From positions 1,178,001 through 1,242,000 of the forward strand of contig NZ_JAINVW010000001.1 in the NCBI RefSeq assembly GCF_019880545.1: a stretch of 64,000 nucleotides of DNA, given 5' to 3'. This DNA comes from Flagellimonas meishanensis (GTDB lineage Bacteria > Bacteroidota > Bacteroidia > Flavobacteriales > Flavobacteriaceae). A program made the position numbers and the translations under genes. Below the pieces are notes generated by a model. That model saw only the letters and a program-made list of their open reading frames with translations, made no database searches and was not told the origin of the DNA. Shown here one piece after another: positions 62,805 to 64,000 of this stretch. Positions within the stretch are counted from its first letter, which is position 1; every line of letters begins with the position of its first letter.

Positions 62805-63704
62805 TCAACCGTTGATGGCCACTACCTCGTTCACTTTGTCGCCCATCATGTTCTTGAGCATGGTTTCTATCCCATTTTTTAGTGTGAACGTGGATGAGGG
62901 GCAGCCACTGCATGCACCCTGAAGGATCACGTTAACCGTTTTGCTGTCCTCCTCGTAGGATTGAAAGAGGATATTACCTCCATCACTGGCCACGGCAGGT
63001 TTCACGTATTCTTCCAAAATGTCAATGATTTGCCTGGAGGTCGCATCATGGATGTGCTCCTGTGACACCTTTGTGCCGGCTTCGTTTATGGCTTTTTGAT
63101 AGGCCTCCGGTGAAACCACATCCTTTCCATCAGCCAAAAAGTTTCGGATAAATTCCCTCAACTCCATGGTAATTTCCTCCCAATTGGCCATATCATATTT
63201 GGACACGGAAATGTAGTTCTCATCAAAAAAAACCTCCTTTACAAACGGAAAATGGAAAAGTTCTTTTGCGAGCGGGGAATCTTTGGCCTCATCGATGTTC
63301 TTGAATTCGTAGGTAGCCGGAACAATACGCTTGTTGGAGACAAACTTCATGACCGCAGGATTGGGGGTCACTTCGGCATAGACCGTTATGGGTTGCTTTT
63401 TGCCCGCTTCCTTCTCATGTACAATCGGTTCTCCGGCATTCAAATACTCCACCAACTGTTGCGCCACCTCATCTTTTACATCTTGCCATTCCACAATATC
63501 AAAACGTTCCATGGCCACAAAGTTGCCCGAGATATAAACGGTTTTGATAAACGGAAGGTAGAACAACTGTTGGGCCAGGGGAGAATCCTTGGCCTCGTCT
63601 ATGTTTTTGTACTCATAACTGCCCTTCACAAGGAAGTCATTGGCCTCAAACTTCAATATTTTGGGGTTGTTTGTGGCAACCACGGTAATGTTGTATTCTT
63701 TCAT
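62805..63704 (-). CDS. NifU-family (Nfu) iron-sulfur carrier with a duplicated N-terminal domain
   Basis: The 299-residue protein has two N-terminal Nfu domains (about 1-90 and 105-195), each with NIDEAKDSPLA, which are clear internal duplicates, followed by a C-terminal NifU domain with Cys265-Ser-Gly-Cys268 in GACSGCPSS. The C-terminal domain binds a bridging 4Fe-4S cluster and delivers it to targets. The frame extends 36 codons upstream, but the promoter at 63719-63750 lies in that part; the ATG after it is preferred. Confidence 0.92.
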   Translation of the reverse strand: MKEYNITVVATNNPKILKFEANDFLVKGSYEYKNIDEAKDSPLAQQLFYLPFIKTVYISGNFVAMERFDIVEWQDVKDEVAQQLVEYLNAGEPIVHEKEAGKKQPITVYAEVTPNPAVMKFVSNKRIVPATYEFKNIDEAKDSPLAKELFHFPFVKEVFFDENYISVSKYDMANWEEITMELREFIRNFLADGKDVVSPEAYQKAINEAGTKVSQEHIHDATSRQIIDILEEYVKPAVASDGGNILFQSYEEDSKTVNVILQGACSGCPSSTFTLKNGIETMLKNMMGDKVNEVVAING

Positions 63705-63718
63705 AGCGGTAGTTTCCA

Positions 63719-63750
63719 CAAAAATACCAATTGTGAAGATGAGTAGCAAA
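63719..63750 (-). promoter_or_regulatory. promoter of the nfu gene
   Basis: On the minus strand TTTG (63747-63750) and TATTTTTG (63719-63726) are separated by 20 bases, matching both parts of the consensus. The start codon is 14 bases downstream. Confidence 0.8.
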
Positions 63751-63831
63751 AGATATAATAATGTATTGTTAAGACCGTTATTTAAATGTTTGCTTACTTT
63801 TAGTTTCAACAACTTAGCCCAAAACCGTCAC

Positions 63832-64000
63832 ATGAGACGCTATATAACCTCACTAATTCTTGCCCTGTTTTTTGGGCTATCGTCCAAGGCTCAGGAAGGT
63901 ATCCCTGTCTATTTTGATTATTTGGCGGACAATTACTATTTGGTGTATCCGTCTATGGCAGGAATCAGTGAAGGCACCAAAATAAGGTTGACGGCCAGAA
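63832..64000 (+). CDS. type IX secretion membrane protein PorP/SprF family, N-terminal part
   Basis: The first 56 codons are in the window and the gene runs off the right edge. It starts with a signal peptide ending Ser-Lys-Ala-Gln (about 21) and continues with VYFDYLADNYYLVYPSMAGI, which matches the start of PorP/SprF-type proteins (usual form: QYLADN, VxPxxAGI). These proteins are outer-membrane partners of the type IX secretion system or of its secreted adhesins. A TACTTTTA at 63795-63802 may be the -7 element. Confidence 0.75.
   Translation, partial: MRRYITSLILALFFGLSSKAQEGIPVYFDYLADNYYLVYPSMAGISEGTKIRLTAR

Noticed and set aside
63705..63812. Upstream extension of nfu by 36 codons with a hydrophobic start
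   Set aside because: A full promoter lies inside the extension; the hydrophobic stretch is chance and Nfu is cytoplasmic.
1..64000. Search for CRISPR arrays, IS elements, integrase genes and rRNA
   Set aside because: No direct-repeat spacer pattern, transposase, integrase or rRNA sequence seen; the only RNA gene found is tRNA-Gln.

Overview
The window reads as chromosomal DNA of a marine-type member of the Flavobacteriaceae (Bacteroidota), near Muricauda/Allomuricauda, Zobellia or Robiginitalea by overall resemblance; genus is not resolved. The evidence is an alternative complex III (act) operon joined to aa3-type oxidase genes, the gliding/type IX secretion protein SprA, a PorP/SprF-type protein, a DUF2723 (GT117) protein, FadL/OmpP1 and NifU-type proteins of Bacteroidota form, and promoters of the Bacteroidota pattern (TTTG or TTG near -33, TAnnTTTG near -7). 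Coding density is high and there is no phage, IS element, CRISPR array or rRNA.

Layout. 0-8 kb: the start of a secreted glycosylasparaginase running off the left edge, divergent from cutC; a membrane metallophosphoesterase convergent with a FadL-type porin; a cysteine-free thioredoxin convergent with a large DUF2723 glycosyltransferase. 7.8-12.5 kb: tRNA-Gln, then rimP-nusA-infB with a terminator-like hairpin in the leader. 12.5-25 kb: a SPOR protein, then the eight-gene operon actABCDEF-coxBA for the quinol-to-oxygen branch of respiration. 25-32 kb: a DUF2807 protein, an acyl-CoA oxidase, ruvB-queG and an SLC45-type sugar transporter. 32-49 kb: maeB-ruvA-sprA, gcvH-vanZ, tonB, then a second oxidase cluster with heme O synthase, two subunit III proteins, subunit IV, a cysteine-free SCO-like protein, a true SCO1, DUF420 and a 70-residue CxxC membrane protein. 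49-59 kb: an ABC-type tripartite export locus with four MacB/FtsX-like permeases, two adaptors, one ATPase and one TolC, built by tandem duplication. 59-64 kb: tsaB, an MscS channel, a DUF255 lipoprotein, dodecin, an Nfu protein with a doubled N-terminal domain, and the start of a PorP/SprF-type protein at the right edge.

How the genes work together. The act-cox operon encodes quinol oxidation and oxygen reduction; the 44-49 kb cluster supplies the heme O precursor, the missing small oxidase subunits and probable copper insertion factors for the same oxidase. The act operon has unusual additions: a monoheme domain fused to the multiheme ActA, a helix-hairpin-helix-like tail on ActC, and histidine-rich segments in ActF and CoxA. 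Promoter motifs revise several start codons (actA, ctaB, tsaB, nfu, ruvB). I see no wholly new multi-gene system that the sequence alone proves. The best leads are the small CxxC protein and cysteine-free SCO paralog in the oxidase cluster, the ActC tail, the duplicated exporter with paired inverted repeats, and the rimP leader hairpin.
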